NCBI GenBank assembly: GCA_934597175.1
Contig: CAKTQR010000044.1
Span: forward strand, 1-12,768
Reading direction: 5' to 3'
Length of the DNA: 12,768 bases
Source of the DNA: an uncultured Oscillospiraceae bacterium
GTDB lineage: Bacteria; Bacillota; Clostridia; Oscillospirales; Oscillospiraceae
The position numbers and the translations under genes were made by a program. Shown piece by piece: positions 7,827-12,768 of the stretch (the stretch's first letter is position 1; each line of letters opens with the position of its first letter). Below the pieces are notes generated by a model. It made no database searches, was not told where the DNA came from, and saw only the letters and a program-made list of their open reading frames with translations.

Positions 7827-7853
7827 GCCGGGGAGCTTATACGGCTTCCCGGC
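7827..7853 (+). terminator. Terminator-like hairpin after the modular protein gene
   Basis: GCCGGGGAGC (7827-7836) pairs with GCTTCCCGGC (7844-7853) around a 7-base loop, with one G-T wobble. The following TTGCTTT tract is interrupted, so the terminator is probably weaker than the others in the window. Confidence 0.72.
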
Positions 7854-7865
7854 TTGCTTTATCAA

Positions 7866-7894
7866 TTGACATTGCGTTAATAAGTTGTTAAAAT
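7866..7894 (+). promoter_or_regulatory. Sigma-A-type promoter of the Ser/Thr symporter gene
   Basis: TTGACA (7866-7871, perfect) and TAAAAT (7889-7894, five of six) are 17 bases apart. The predicted start near 7901 gives a leader of about 65 bases. Confidence 0.85.
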
Positions 7895-7910
7895 ACTCGA
7901 AGTGTTCGCT

Positions 7911-7935
7911 CGGGGCGGCTGTTTGTCGCCGCCCG
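7911..7935 (+). promoter_or_regulatory. GC-rich hairpin in the symporter 5' leader
   Basis: CGGGGCGGC (7911-7919) pairs with GCCGCCCG (7928-7935) around an 8-base loop, with one bulged G. It sits about 10 bases after the predicted transcript start and 11 bases before the AGGA ribosome site. No T-tract follows, so it is not an attenuator by itself; it may stabilise the transcript or bind a regulator. It matches no riboswitch class I recognise. Confidence 0.45.
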
Positions 7936-7957
7936 AAATAAACAATAGGAAAGAGAA

Positions 7958-7969
7958 ATGAAAAAATGA
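7958..7969 (+). other. Three-codon mini-ORF (MKK) overlapping the symporter start
   Basis: ATG-AAA-AAA-TGA occupies 7958-7969. Its stop codon overlaps the symporter ATG (7966-7968) in the ATGA arrangement of translational coupling. AGGA at 7947-7950 is 7 bases from the mini-ORF ATG but 15 from the symporter ATG, so the ribosome site is better placed for the mini-ORF. No expression evidence exists; A-rich starts can create this by chance. Confidence 0.3.
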
Positions 7970-9195
7970 AAATCGTAAAAGCGTATAACAGCGTCAGCCT
8001 CGTGCTGCGCATCGTTATCGGCATGGTCATCGGCGTGGCTCTCGCCCTGCTGATCCCCAACGCCGCCGAGACCGCACCCGGCATCGGCCTCCTCGGCACT
8101 CTGTTCGTCGGCGCTCTGAAGGCCATCGCCCCGCTGCTGGTGTTCATCCTCATCATCAGCGCACTTGCACAGTCCAAGGAGAAGATGGGCAAGCAGTTCG
8201 GCACTGTCATCGTCCTGTACCTCATCTCCACCTTCCTTGCGGCAGTCGTCGCCGTCTGCGCAAGCTTCATTTTCCCCGTGACCATCACCCTCACCGAGGC
8301 AGCCTCCGATGCCGCTCCCGACAGCTTTGCTGCCATCTTCACCGGCCTTCTGAACAACATCGTTGCCAACCCCATCGGCTCGATCGTCAACGCCAACTAC
8401 CTCGGCGTTCTGTTCTGGGCGGTCGTCCTCGGCTTCATGTTCAAGGGCGCATCCGATACAACGAAAAAGTTCCTGTTCGACGCCTCCGAGGCGGTCACCA
8501 AGGCAGTCCGCTTCGTCATTAACCTTGCACCCTTCGGTATCCTCGGCCTCGTGTTCACCGCAGTTTCCACCAGCGGCCTTGCCATCTTCACCGAGTACGG
8601 CAAGCTCCTGCTCATCCTCGTCGGCTGCATGCTCTTTGCCGCCCTCGTCGTTAACCCCATCATGGTGTTCATCATCATCCGCAAGAATCCGTATCCGCTG
8701 GTGTTCAAGTGCCTCAAGGAAAGCGGCGTCACCGCATTCTTCACCCGCTCCTCTGCCGCTAACATCCCCGTCAACATGACCCTGTGCGAGAGCCTCAAGC
8801 TCGACCGTGAGTTCTACTCGGTCTCCATCCCCCTCGGTGCGACCATCAACATGGCAGGTGCCGCAGTCACCATCACCGTCATGACCCTCGCAGCCGTGCA
8901 TACCCTTAACATCCCCGTGAGCCTGCCCGTAGCCATCGTGCTGTCGGTCATGGCAGCCCTCGGCGCATGCGGCGCATCCGGCGTTGCCGGCGGCTCGCTG
9001 CTTCTCATCCCAATGGCATGCTCGCTGTTCGGCATCAACAACGATATCGCAATGCAGGTCGTCGGTGTCGGCTTCATCATCGGTGTCATCCAGGACTCTG
9101 TCGAGACCGCCATCAACTCCTCCTCCGACGCACTCTTCACCGCCGTTGCGGAGTTCAAGCAGTGGCGCAAGGCCGGCAAGGAAATCACCTTCTGA
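7966..9195 (+). CDS. sstT: Serine/threonine:Na+ symporter SstT
   Basis: This 409-residue membrane protein belongs to the dicarboxylate/amino acid:cation symporter family and most resembles SstT, which imports L-serine and L-threonine with Na+. Characteristic signatures are the hairpin-loop motif TRSSAANIPVNM (260-271), PLGATINMAGAA with NMAG at 295-298 (cation and substrate site of the family), and ACGASGVAGGSLLLIP in the second re-entrant region. Family proteins have eight membrane helices plus two re-entrant loops, and the hydrophobic pattern and length fit. TRSSAANIPVNM distinguishes it from the glutamate/aspartate members. The gene has its own promoter and a strong shared terminator. The ATG at 7966 is favoured because the alternative at 7958 stops after three codons. 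Import of Ser/Thr released by the nearby dipeptidase is plausible but inferred. Confidence 0.93.
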   Translation: MKIVKAYNSVSLVLRIVIGMVIGVALALLIPNAAETAPGIGLLGTLFVGALKAIAPLLVFILIISALAQSKEKMGKQFGTVIVLYLISTFLAAVVAVCASFIFPVTITLTEAASDAAPDSFAAIFTGLLNNIVANPIGSIVNANYLGVLFWAVVLGFMFKGASDTTKKFLFDASEAVTKAVRFVINLAPFGILGLVFTAVSTSGLAIFTEYGKLLLILVGCMLFAALVVNPIMVFIIIRKNPYPLVFKCLKESGVTAFFTRSSAANIPVNMTLCESLKLDREFYSVSIPLGATINMAGAAVTITVMTLAAVHTLNIPVSLPVAIVLSVMAALGACGASGVAGGSLLLIPMACSLFGINNDIAMQVVGVGFIIGVIQDSVETAINSSSDALFTAVAEFKQWRKAGKEITF

Positions 9196-9212
9196 TAAAA
9201 CCCCCGAATATA

Positions 9213-9249
9213 GCAAAAATCTCCCGTCTCGTGACGGGAGATTTTTTGC
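9213..9249. terminator. Bidirectional terminator between sstT and the small membrane gene
   Basis: GCAAAAATCTCCCGTC (9213-9228) pairs with GACGGGAGATTTTTTGC (9233-9249) around a TCGT loop, with one unpaired T. A-tract and T-tract flank the GC stem, so it should end transcripts from both sides: sstT (stop at 9195) on plus and the 53-residue gene (stop codon at 9258-9260) on minus. Confidence 0.92.
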
Positions 9250-9257
9250 GCTATCGC

Positions 9258-9419
9258 TTATTTTACGAGCAAGAGCGTGGCAACGATGACGGCGAAGAAG
9301 ACCGAGACGGCTATCACATGAGCCGTGTAGGGCTTCTTGTTTATCATGTTGTCGATCGCCATAGCGGATATGATGGGGATCAAAAATGCGAAAATTATCG
9401 AAAGAACTACAACTACCAT
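9258..9419 (-). CDS. Small two-pass membrane protein, 53 residues, unknown function
   Basis: This short gene encodes 53 residues beginning MVVVVLSIIFAFLIPIISAM and ending VIVATLLLVK. Two hydrophobic segments (about 1-21 and 34-52) flank a short polar loop IDNMINKKPYTAH, giving a hairpin membrane topology. Support for it being real: a full AGGAGG (9428-9433) exactly 8 bases before the ATG, a promoter with perfect -10 just upstream, and a terminator 9 bases after the stop. It follows the HAAS-like operon on the same strand with no terminator between, so read-through could also express it. I recognise no family. It might be a small toxin-like or regulatory membrane peptide, but nothing in the sequence favours a particular role. 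Confidence 0.75.
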   Translation of the reverse strand: MVVVVLSIIFAFLIPIISAMAIDNMINKKPYTAHVIAVSVFFAVIVATLLLVK

Positions 9420-9454
9420 TGCCGCAGCCTCCTTTCCTCTAACAAAATTCGCTT

Positions 9455-9483
9455 ATTATAAGTTGACGGAAGCTGCCCGCCAA
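9455..9483 (-). promoter_or_regulatory. Promoter of the 53-residue membrane protein gene
   Basis: Read on minus, TTGGCG (9478-9483) and a perfect TATAAT (9455-9460) are 17 bases apart. The -35 (four of six) falls inside the dispersed repeat described at 9468-9494. The predicted leader is about 30 bases. Confidence 0.65.
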
Positions 9484-9494
9484 AACCGATAGCG
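9468..9494 (-). repeat. Dispersed intergenic repeat, copy A
   Basis: The minus-strand reading of 9468-9494 contains CTATCGGTTTTG-N-CGGGCA-N-CTTCCG. It matches the plus-strand sequence at 10925-10953 at about 25 of 29 aligned positions, with 12 consecutive identical bases (CTATCGGTTTTG). The pair lies in inverted orientation on either side of the HAAS-like gene pair. Copy A also overlaps a local hairpin (9480-9500, CCAAAACCG/CGGTTTGG with one bulge), which lacks a T-tract and so is not a clear terminator. Confidence 0.6.
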
Positions 9495-9511
9495 GTTTGG
9501 TTTTCGTTAAC

Positions 9512-9715
9512 TTAACTCAATGTCTGCATTTGCAGGGCGCTTTGTATCGCCTGCTCGTATGCCTGCTTCAGGCCGTCAATGTCGTAGGTCGCATTGAAAA
9601 TGTCGAGCACTCGCTGCGTGTCGCCGCCGGTGATGAGACCGACGAGCACGCACAGTGCGCCGAGCAGAACTGCGATGATGCAAACGGAGGAGATTATCTT
9701 CCAAGCCTTAGCCAT
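9512..9715 (-). CDS. Small single-pass membrane protein, 67 residues, coupled to the HAAS-like gene
   Basis: This 67-residue protein has one hydrophobic segment (about residues 6-29, IISSVCIIAVLLGALCVLVG) and a polar C-terminal tail of about 38 residues (GGDTQRVLDIF...YEQAIQSALQ). Its ATG overlaps the end of the HAAS-like gene by 8 bases (ATGGCTAA), and AAGGAGG lies inside that gene 9 bases upstream, so the two are almost certainly translationally coupled and may act as partners. Small membrane proteins of this form often follow DUF1700/HAAS genes in Firmicutes, where the last member is usually a DUF4097-like protein; that domain is not present here. Function is unknown. Confidence 0.78.
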   Translation of the reverse strand: MAKAWKIISSVCIIAVLLGALCVLVGLITGGDTQRVLDIFNATYDIDGLKQAYEQAIQSALQMQTLS

Positions 9716-10826
9716 CTATCTCCACCTCCTTGACGCAAAGCTTTCTGCCGAGGTTTTTGATGCCCCGAATGAGTCCGGGCACGGACACGATGATGAGCCA
9801 CACGGCAAACCATGTTATAAGCACGCCCAGCGCCAGCACGGCGATGTTTACGCCGAAGCACAGCAGCACATCGGCAAACACCGACATGCCCGAGAAGGTG
9901 AAGCTCAGAAGCCCGAAGCCGACCCTCAGCCCCAGCAGCCCGCAGCCGAGCACGCCCAGCTCAAGGCCGAGCATCACGAGCAGCAGAACAAGACCCACGG
10001 GCACGGACACGATGATATAAAGTATCAGCGCAAACACATTCGTTTTACTGACCTTTTCCGGCACTGCCTCGGGCGTTTCGTTGAACACCGTCGCCAGCAC
10101 ATGCGCCGTCTCGTCGGCGGGCTCCGCCGCCTCCGGCGTCGCCTCGGCGGGAGCTTCCGCTTCCGCCTCGCCGCCTTCGTCGGCTTGCGCCTGCGCCTCA
10201 GGCGCAGCCTCGGCTTCGCCTTCGGCGACCTCCGCAGTGCCTGCGTCGACCTCATCGGCCTGCGCCTCATCGGCGTTTTCCTCGTCAGCCGCAGCGGCTT
10301 CCTCGGCAGGAGCTTCGCTTGCCTCGTCGACGACCTCTGCCGTCTCCTCGGCGGCTTCCTCGGCCTGTTCCTCGGCCTCGGGCTCTGCCGTCGGCTCGGG
10401 CTTGGACTCTTCCTTGAAGAAGATGGGCTTGTACTCTATGCCCTCCTCGGCCGCCTTTTCACGGCGGATCTCCTCGATGATATCAACATATGCGTCCGCT
10501 GCCGGCTCGTTGGGCTTAACGATGGGCGCAGATGACTTTTTCCCCTGCGTGGGGATAACGGGCTTGACCTTAACAGTTTCGCCGCTTCCGCCGTCCTTTG
10601 AATCTGCGTGCACGGAGAGCTTGCGCTCGTCACGCTGATAGCTGCGGGAGATGGCAACGGCCAGCCTTGTCGGCGAGCCGAAGGACTCAAGCATCGCCTG
10701 CTCGTCCTCGGCGTTATCCAGCATCTCGTTGTACTGCTGGATTATCTCGCTTCTGTCCTCCTTGAACATGAAGGTGAGCAGCTTTGAAAGCTCGCTCATA
10801 AATTGCTGCCTGTTGATAAGGGTCAC
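9708..10826 (-). CDS. DUF1700/HAAS-like membrane protein with long acidic insert
   Basis: Residues 4-65 (INRQQFMSELSKLL...LESFGSPTRLAVAI) match the DUF1700/HAAS N-terminal helical domain, which ends in a conserved xxFGxPxxxA motif. In Firmicutes such proteins usually accompany a PadR-type repressor and take part in envelope-stress signalling; no PadR gene is seen here. Residues about 66-137 are a polar linker. Residues 146-240 are almost wholly Ala, Glu and Asp. Residues 264-353 form three or four membrane helices, and a short basic tail follows. At 372 residues it is longer than the usual roughly 200, because of the insert. The annotated start is GTG at 10824-10826, but that GTG lies inside GAGGTGA, a strong ribosome site; ATC at 10815-10817 is placed 5 bases after this site and gives the family-typical (M)NRQQF start. 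ATG at 10797-10799 is a third option without a good site. The gene has a strong promoter. Confidence 0.8.
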   Translation of the reverse strand: MTLINRQQFMSELSKLLTFMFKEDRSEIIQQYNEMLDNAEDEQAMLESFGSPTRLAVAISRSYQRDERKLSVHADSKDGGSGETVKVKPVIPTQGKKSSAPIVKPNEPAADAYVDIIEEIRREKAAEEGIEYKPIFFKEESKPEPTAEPEAEEQAEEAAEETAEVVDEASEAPAEEAAAADEENADEAQADEVDAGTAEVAEGEAEAAPEAQAQADEGGEAEAEAPAEATPEAAEPADETAHVLATVFNETPEAVPEKVSKTNVFALILYIIVSVPVGLVLLLVMLGLELGVLGCGLLGLRVGFGLLSFTFSGMSVFADVLLCFGVNIAVLALGVLITWFAVWLIIVSVPGLIRGIKNLGRKLCVKEVEIDG

Positions 10827-10862
10827 CTCACTTCCGATAAAACTCTATAGTATAACAAATAT

Positions 10863-10891
10863 ATTATAGACAAATTTGCGACAATGGTCAA
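10863..10891 (-). promoter_or_regulatory. Promoter of the HAAS-like operon
   Basis: On minus, TTGACC (10886-10891, five of six) and a perfect TATAAT (10863-10868) are 17 bases apart. The predicted transcript starts near 10856, about 30 bases before the coding region. Confidence 0.88.
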
Positions 10892-10916
10892 GATTTTTTG
10901 CTTTTGAGCCGACAAT

Positions 10917-11090
10917 AGCCGCCCCACTATCGGTTTTGACGGGCATCTTTCCGCCCGTGCTGCGTTGAAGCCCTCGAAAATACAGACAAGTATTCCCTTT
11001 GGGCTTCGTCCTGCCTGGAAGAAAATCTGCTCCCTCAAAACTGCGATATCTGTCAGCGTATGTTGAACGGCAAGAATTGCTGACAGACGA
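10917..11090. repeat. Palindrome-rich intergenic element, includes repeat copy B
   Basis: The 372-base gap between the HAAS-like gene and proS holds no supported gene but several inverted repeats. They are ACGGGC/GCCCGT (10939-10944 with 10952-10957), GAAGCCC/GGGCTTC (10967-10973 with 11001-11007) enclosing AATAC/GTATT (10979-10983 with 10990-10994), and CTGTCAGC/GCTGACAG (11050-11057 with 11079-11086). Copy B of the dispersed repeat is 10925-10953. The layout resembles a non-coding repetitive element of REP/MITE type; no terminal inverted repeats with target duplications or transposase are visible. An open frame crosses it on minus but has no ribosome site. Confidence 0.5.
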
Positions 11091-11114
11091 CAGCGGCTCG
11101 GCTCTCGCCGGCTC

Positions 11115-11144
11115 TTGACAACGAACGAAGTCTTATTATAGAAT
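11115..11144 (+). promoter_or_regulatory. Promoter of proS
   Basis: TTGACA (11115-11120, perfect) and TAGAAT (11139-11144, five of six) are 18 bases apart; TATAGA (11137-11142) at 16 bases is an alternative -10. The transcript would start near 11151, leaving a leader of about 50 bases, too short for a T-box. Confidence 0.75.
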
Positions 11145-11163
11145 AGACAGGTTAAAATATGTG

Positions 11164-11178
11164 GGGAGAGGGACTCCC
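11164..11178 (+). repeat. Small hairpin in the proS leader
   Basis: GGGAG (11164-11168) pairs with CTCCC (11174-11178) around AGGGA. The hairpin lies 7 bases upstream of the AAAGGAG ribosome site (11186-11192). Any regulatory role is uncertain. Confidence 0.35.
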
Positions 11179-11201
11179 GACAGATAAAGGAGAAAAATTT
11201 A

Positions 11202-12638
11202 ATGGCAAAAGAGAAAAAAGTTGAGCAGATAACCGATATGGAGCAGGACTTTGCTCAGTGGTTTACCGATGTCTGCACCAAGGCCGAGCTTGTCGATTAC
11301 TCGGGCGTAAAGGGCCTGTTCATCATGCGCCCCTACGGCTATGCCATTTGGGAGAACATCCAGTCTGTTCTCGATAAGAAATTCAAGGAGTACGGCCACG
11401 AGAATGTCTCGATGCCCATGCTCATCCCCGAGAGCCTGCTGCAAAAGGAGAAGGACCATGTCGAGGGCTTTGCCCCCGAGTGCGCATGGGTCACCGTAGG
11501 AGGCTCAGAGGAGCTCACCGAGCGCCTGTGCATCCGCCCGACCTCCGAGACCCTGTTCTGCGACCATTGGAGCCACACCGTGCATTCCTGGCGTGACCTG
11601 CCGATGCTGTACAACCAGTGGTGCTCCGTTCTGCGCTGGGAAAAGACCACCCGCCCGTTCCTCAGAGGCAGAGAGTTTCTGTGGCAGGAGGGTCACACCC
11701 TGCACGCCACCGAGGAGGAGGCTCGTAAGGAGACGCTACAGCAGCTTGAGGTCTACGCCGATGTGTGCGAAAATTACCTCGCAATGCCCGTCATAAGGGG
11801 CAACAAGACCGAGAAGGAGAAGTTTGCCGGCGCCGTCAATACCTACACCATCGAGTGCATGATGCACGACCATAAGGCGCTCCAGTCCGGCACGAGCCAC
11901 TACTTCGGCACGGGCTTTGCCGAGCAGTTTGACATCACCTTTACCGATAAGGACAACAAGCTCAAGCACCCCCATCAGACCTCTTGGGGCATGTCGACCC
12001 GTGTCATCGGCGGCATCATCATGACCCACGGCGACAATAACGGCCTCGTTCTGCCGCCCGAGATAGCGCCCATTCAGGTCATCGTCGTGCCCGTTGCGCA
12101 GCATAAGCCCGGTGTCACCGAGAAGGCCACCGAGCTGTACGAGACGATAAAGGCATCCGGTGTGCGTGTCAAGATCGATGTCAGCGAAAACAGCCTCGGC
12201 TGGAAGTGCGCTCAGTACGAGATGAAGGGCGTGCCCCTGCGCATCGAGATCGGTCCCCGTGATATCGAAAACGGTATGTGCATGGCAGTGCGCCGTGACA
12301 ACGGCGAGAAGATCCCTGTCTCGCTCGACGAGATAGGCGAGAAGATCCACGAACTGCTCAAAGTTGTGCAGCAGGGCCTGTTCGACAAGGCAAAGAAGAA
12401 CCTCGACGAGCACATCTTCGAGGCACATTCTCTTGAGGAGGCAAAGAAGCTTCAGGAGGAAAACGGCGGCTTCATCAAGACCATGTGGTGCGGTGAGCTA
12501 GAGTGCGAGATGAAGATGAAGGAGCAGGCGGGCATGACCTCCCGCTGCATCCCCTTTGCGCAGGAGCACCTCGGCGACACCTGTCCCATCTGCGGCAAAA
12601 AGGCCAAGCACATGATCTACTGGGGCGTAGCGTATTAA
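11202..12638 (+). CDS. proS: Prolyl-tRNA synthetase, archaeal/eukaryotic type
   Basis: This 478-residue class II aminoacyl-tRNA synthetase charges tRNA-Pro with proline in the cytoplasm. The catalytic core includes RPTSETLF (112-119), the motif 2 region RWEKTTRPFLRGREFLWQEG (145-164), the proline-pocket segment around HYFGTGFA (233-240), and motif 3 with WGMSTRVIGGIIMTHGDNNG (262-281). The anticodon-binding domain starts near QVIVVPV (292-298). The C-terminal domain has Cys430, Cys435, Cys461 and Cys464, the zinc-site pattern of the shorter archaeal/eukaryotic-type enzymes, and ends with Tyr478, matching the conserved terminal Tyr known from the Thermus thermophilus enzyme. The long bacterial-type editing insertion (INS) is absent, which fits this class and its length. 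ATG is preceded by AAAGGAG at 9 bases. It is monocistronic with its own promoter and terminator. Confidence 0.97.
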   Translation: MAKEKKVEQITDMEQDFAQWFTDVCTKAELVDYSGVKGLFIMRPYGYAIWENIQSVLDKKFKEYGHENVSMPMLIPESLLQKEKDHVEGFAPECAWVTVGGSEELTERLCIRPTSETLFCDHWSHTVHSWRDLPMLYNQWCSVLRWEKTTRPFLRGREFLWQEGHTLHATEEEARKETLQQLEVYADVCENYLAMPVIRGNKTEKEKFAGAVNTYTIECMMHDHKALQSGTSHYFGTGFAEQFDITFTDKDNKLKHPHQTSWGMSTRVIGGIIMTHGDNNGLVLPPEIAPIQVIVVPVAQHKPGVTEKATELYETIKASGVRVKIDVSENSLGWKCAQYEMKGVPLRIEIGPRDIENGMCMAVRRDNGEKIPVSLDEIGEKIHELLKVVQQGLFDKAKKNLDEHIFEAHSLEEAKKLQEENGGFIKTMWCGELECEMKMKEQAGMTSRCIPFAQEHLGDTCPICGKKAKHMIYWGVAY

Positions 12639-12661
12639 TAGAAAATAGAAAATAGAAGATA

Positions 12662-12697
12662 AAACAAGCCCTCCGCCATTCGGCGGAGGGCTTGTTT
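12662..12697 (+). terminator. Intrinsic terminator of proS
   Basis: AAACAAGCCCTCCGCC (12662-12677) pairs perfectly with GGCGGAGGGCTTGTTT (12682-12697) around an ATTC loop. It starts 23 bases after the proS stop. The T-run is short and interrupted by G, but the 16-bp stem is very stable. The 71 bases after it show nothing recognisable. Confidence 0.85.
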
Positions 12698-12768
12698 CAG
12701 ACTGTCAAAGAACTAAGAAAATAGATGCAACGAGTAAAATCCAATACGCAGCAGGGGGAGTGTGAGGG

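Noticed and set aside
7888..9216. 442-residue minus-strand open frame opposite sstT
   Set aside because: It is the antisense shadow of a strongly supported transporter gene. The product is rich in Asp, Glu and Gly with no recognisable domain, and the open frame follows from the GC-biased third positions of sstT.
9480..9500. Hairpin after the 67-residue gene as its terminator
   Set aside because: The stem has a bulge and no T-tract on the minus strand, so it is better regarded as part of the dispersed repeat.
9594..10535. 313-residue plus-strand open frame opposite the HAAS-like gene
   Set aside because: It is the antisense of the Ala/Glu tract and membrane part, with Arg- and Leu-rich low-complexity sequence and no start signals.
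10081..10638. 185-residue Ser/Ala-rich plus-strand frame
   Set aside because: It is a low-complexity shadow of the Ala/Glu tract read from the opposite strand.
10823..11038. 71-residue minus-strand open frame upstream of the HAAS-like gene
   Set aside because: It runs through the palindromic element and the -35/-10 promoter of the HAAS operon and has no ribosome site. Treated as non-coding.
11145..11201. T-box leader upstream of proS
   Set aside because: The leader is about 50 bases, and no T-box sequence or terminator/antiterminator pair is visible.

Overview
The window suggests a Gram-positive anaerobe of the Clostridia, most likely an Oscillospiraceae/Ruminococcaceae-type gut bacterium. 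The basis is AGGAGG-type ribosome sites, a C-terminal sortase signal, secreted proteins with FN3 and Ig-like repeats, GC-rich genes with strong C/G preference at third positions, AT-rich sigma-A-type promoters, and an archaeal/eukaryotic-type prolyl-tRNA synthetase. This placement is inferred from gene content; no marker in the window fixes the genus.

Layout, left to right. (1) 1-118: three consecutive small hairpins, two of them terminator-like. (2) 120-1778, minus: an O-antigen ligase/polymerase-like membrane protein. (3) 1779-2081: a divergent intergenic region with promoters both ways and three ATGCAT boxes. (4) 2082-4223, plus: a secreted C69-family dipeptidase with four C-terminal Cys-rich repeats and a sortase anchor. 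(5) 4351-7791, plus: a 1146-residue secreted modular protein (two copies of a beta-rich plus Ig-like unit, then four FN3-like domains joined by CxC linkers). (6) 7966-9195, plus: a Na+/serine-threonine symporter of the SstT type. (7) 9258-10826, minus: a three-gene membrane-protein cluster (a DUF1700/HAAS-like protein with a long acidic insert, an overlapping 67-residue single-pass protein and a 53-residue two-pass protein). (8) 10892-11110: a palindrome-rich intergenic element, part of which recurs inverted at the other end of the HAAS gene pair. (9) 11202-12638, plus: prolyl-tRNA synthetase with its own promoter and terminator.

The three plus-strand genes 2082-9195 each have their own promoter and terminator, so they are not an operon. 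Together they fit an extracellular lifestyle: wall-attached dipeptide hydrolysis, a surface or secreted binding protein, and uptake of Ser/Thr. That functional link is inference. No tRNA, rRNA, CRISPR array, transposase or phage gene was seen. No clearly new defence or mobile system is present. The best leads are the HAAS/small-membrane-protein module with its flanking inverted repeats and an apparent AUC start, and the double reading of the dipeptidase's Cys28 (N-terminal nucleophile or lipobox cysteine).
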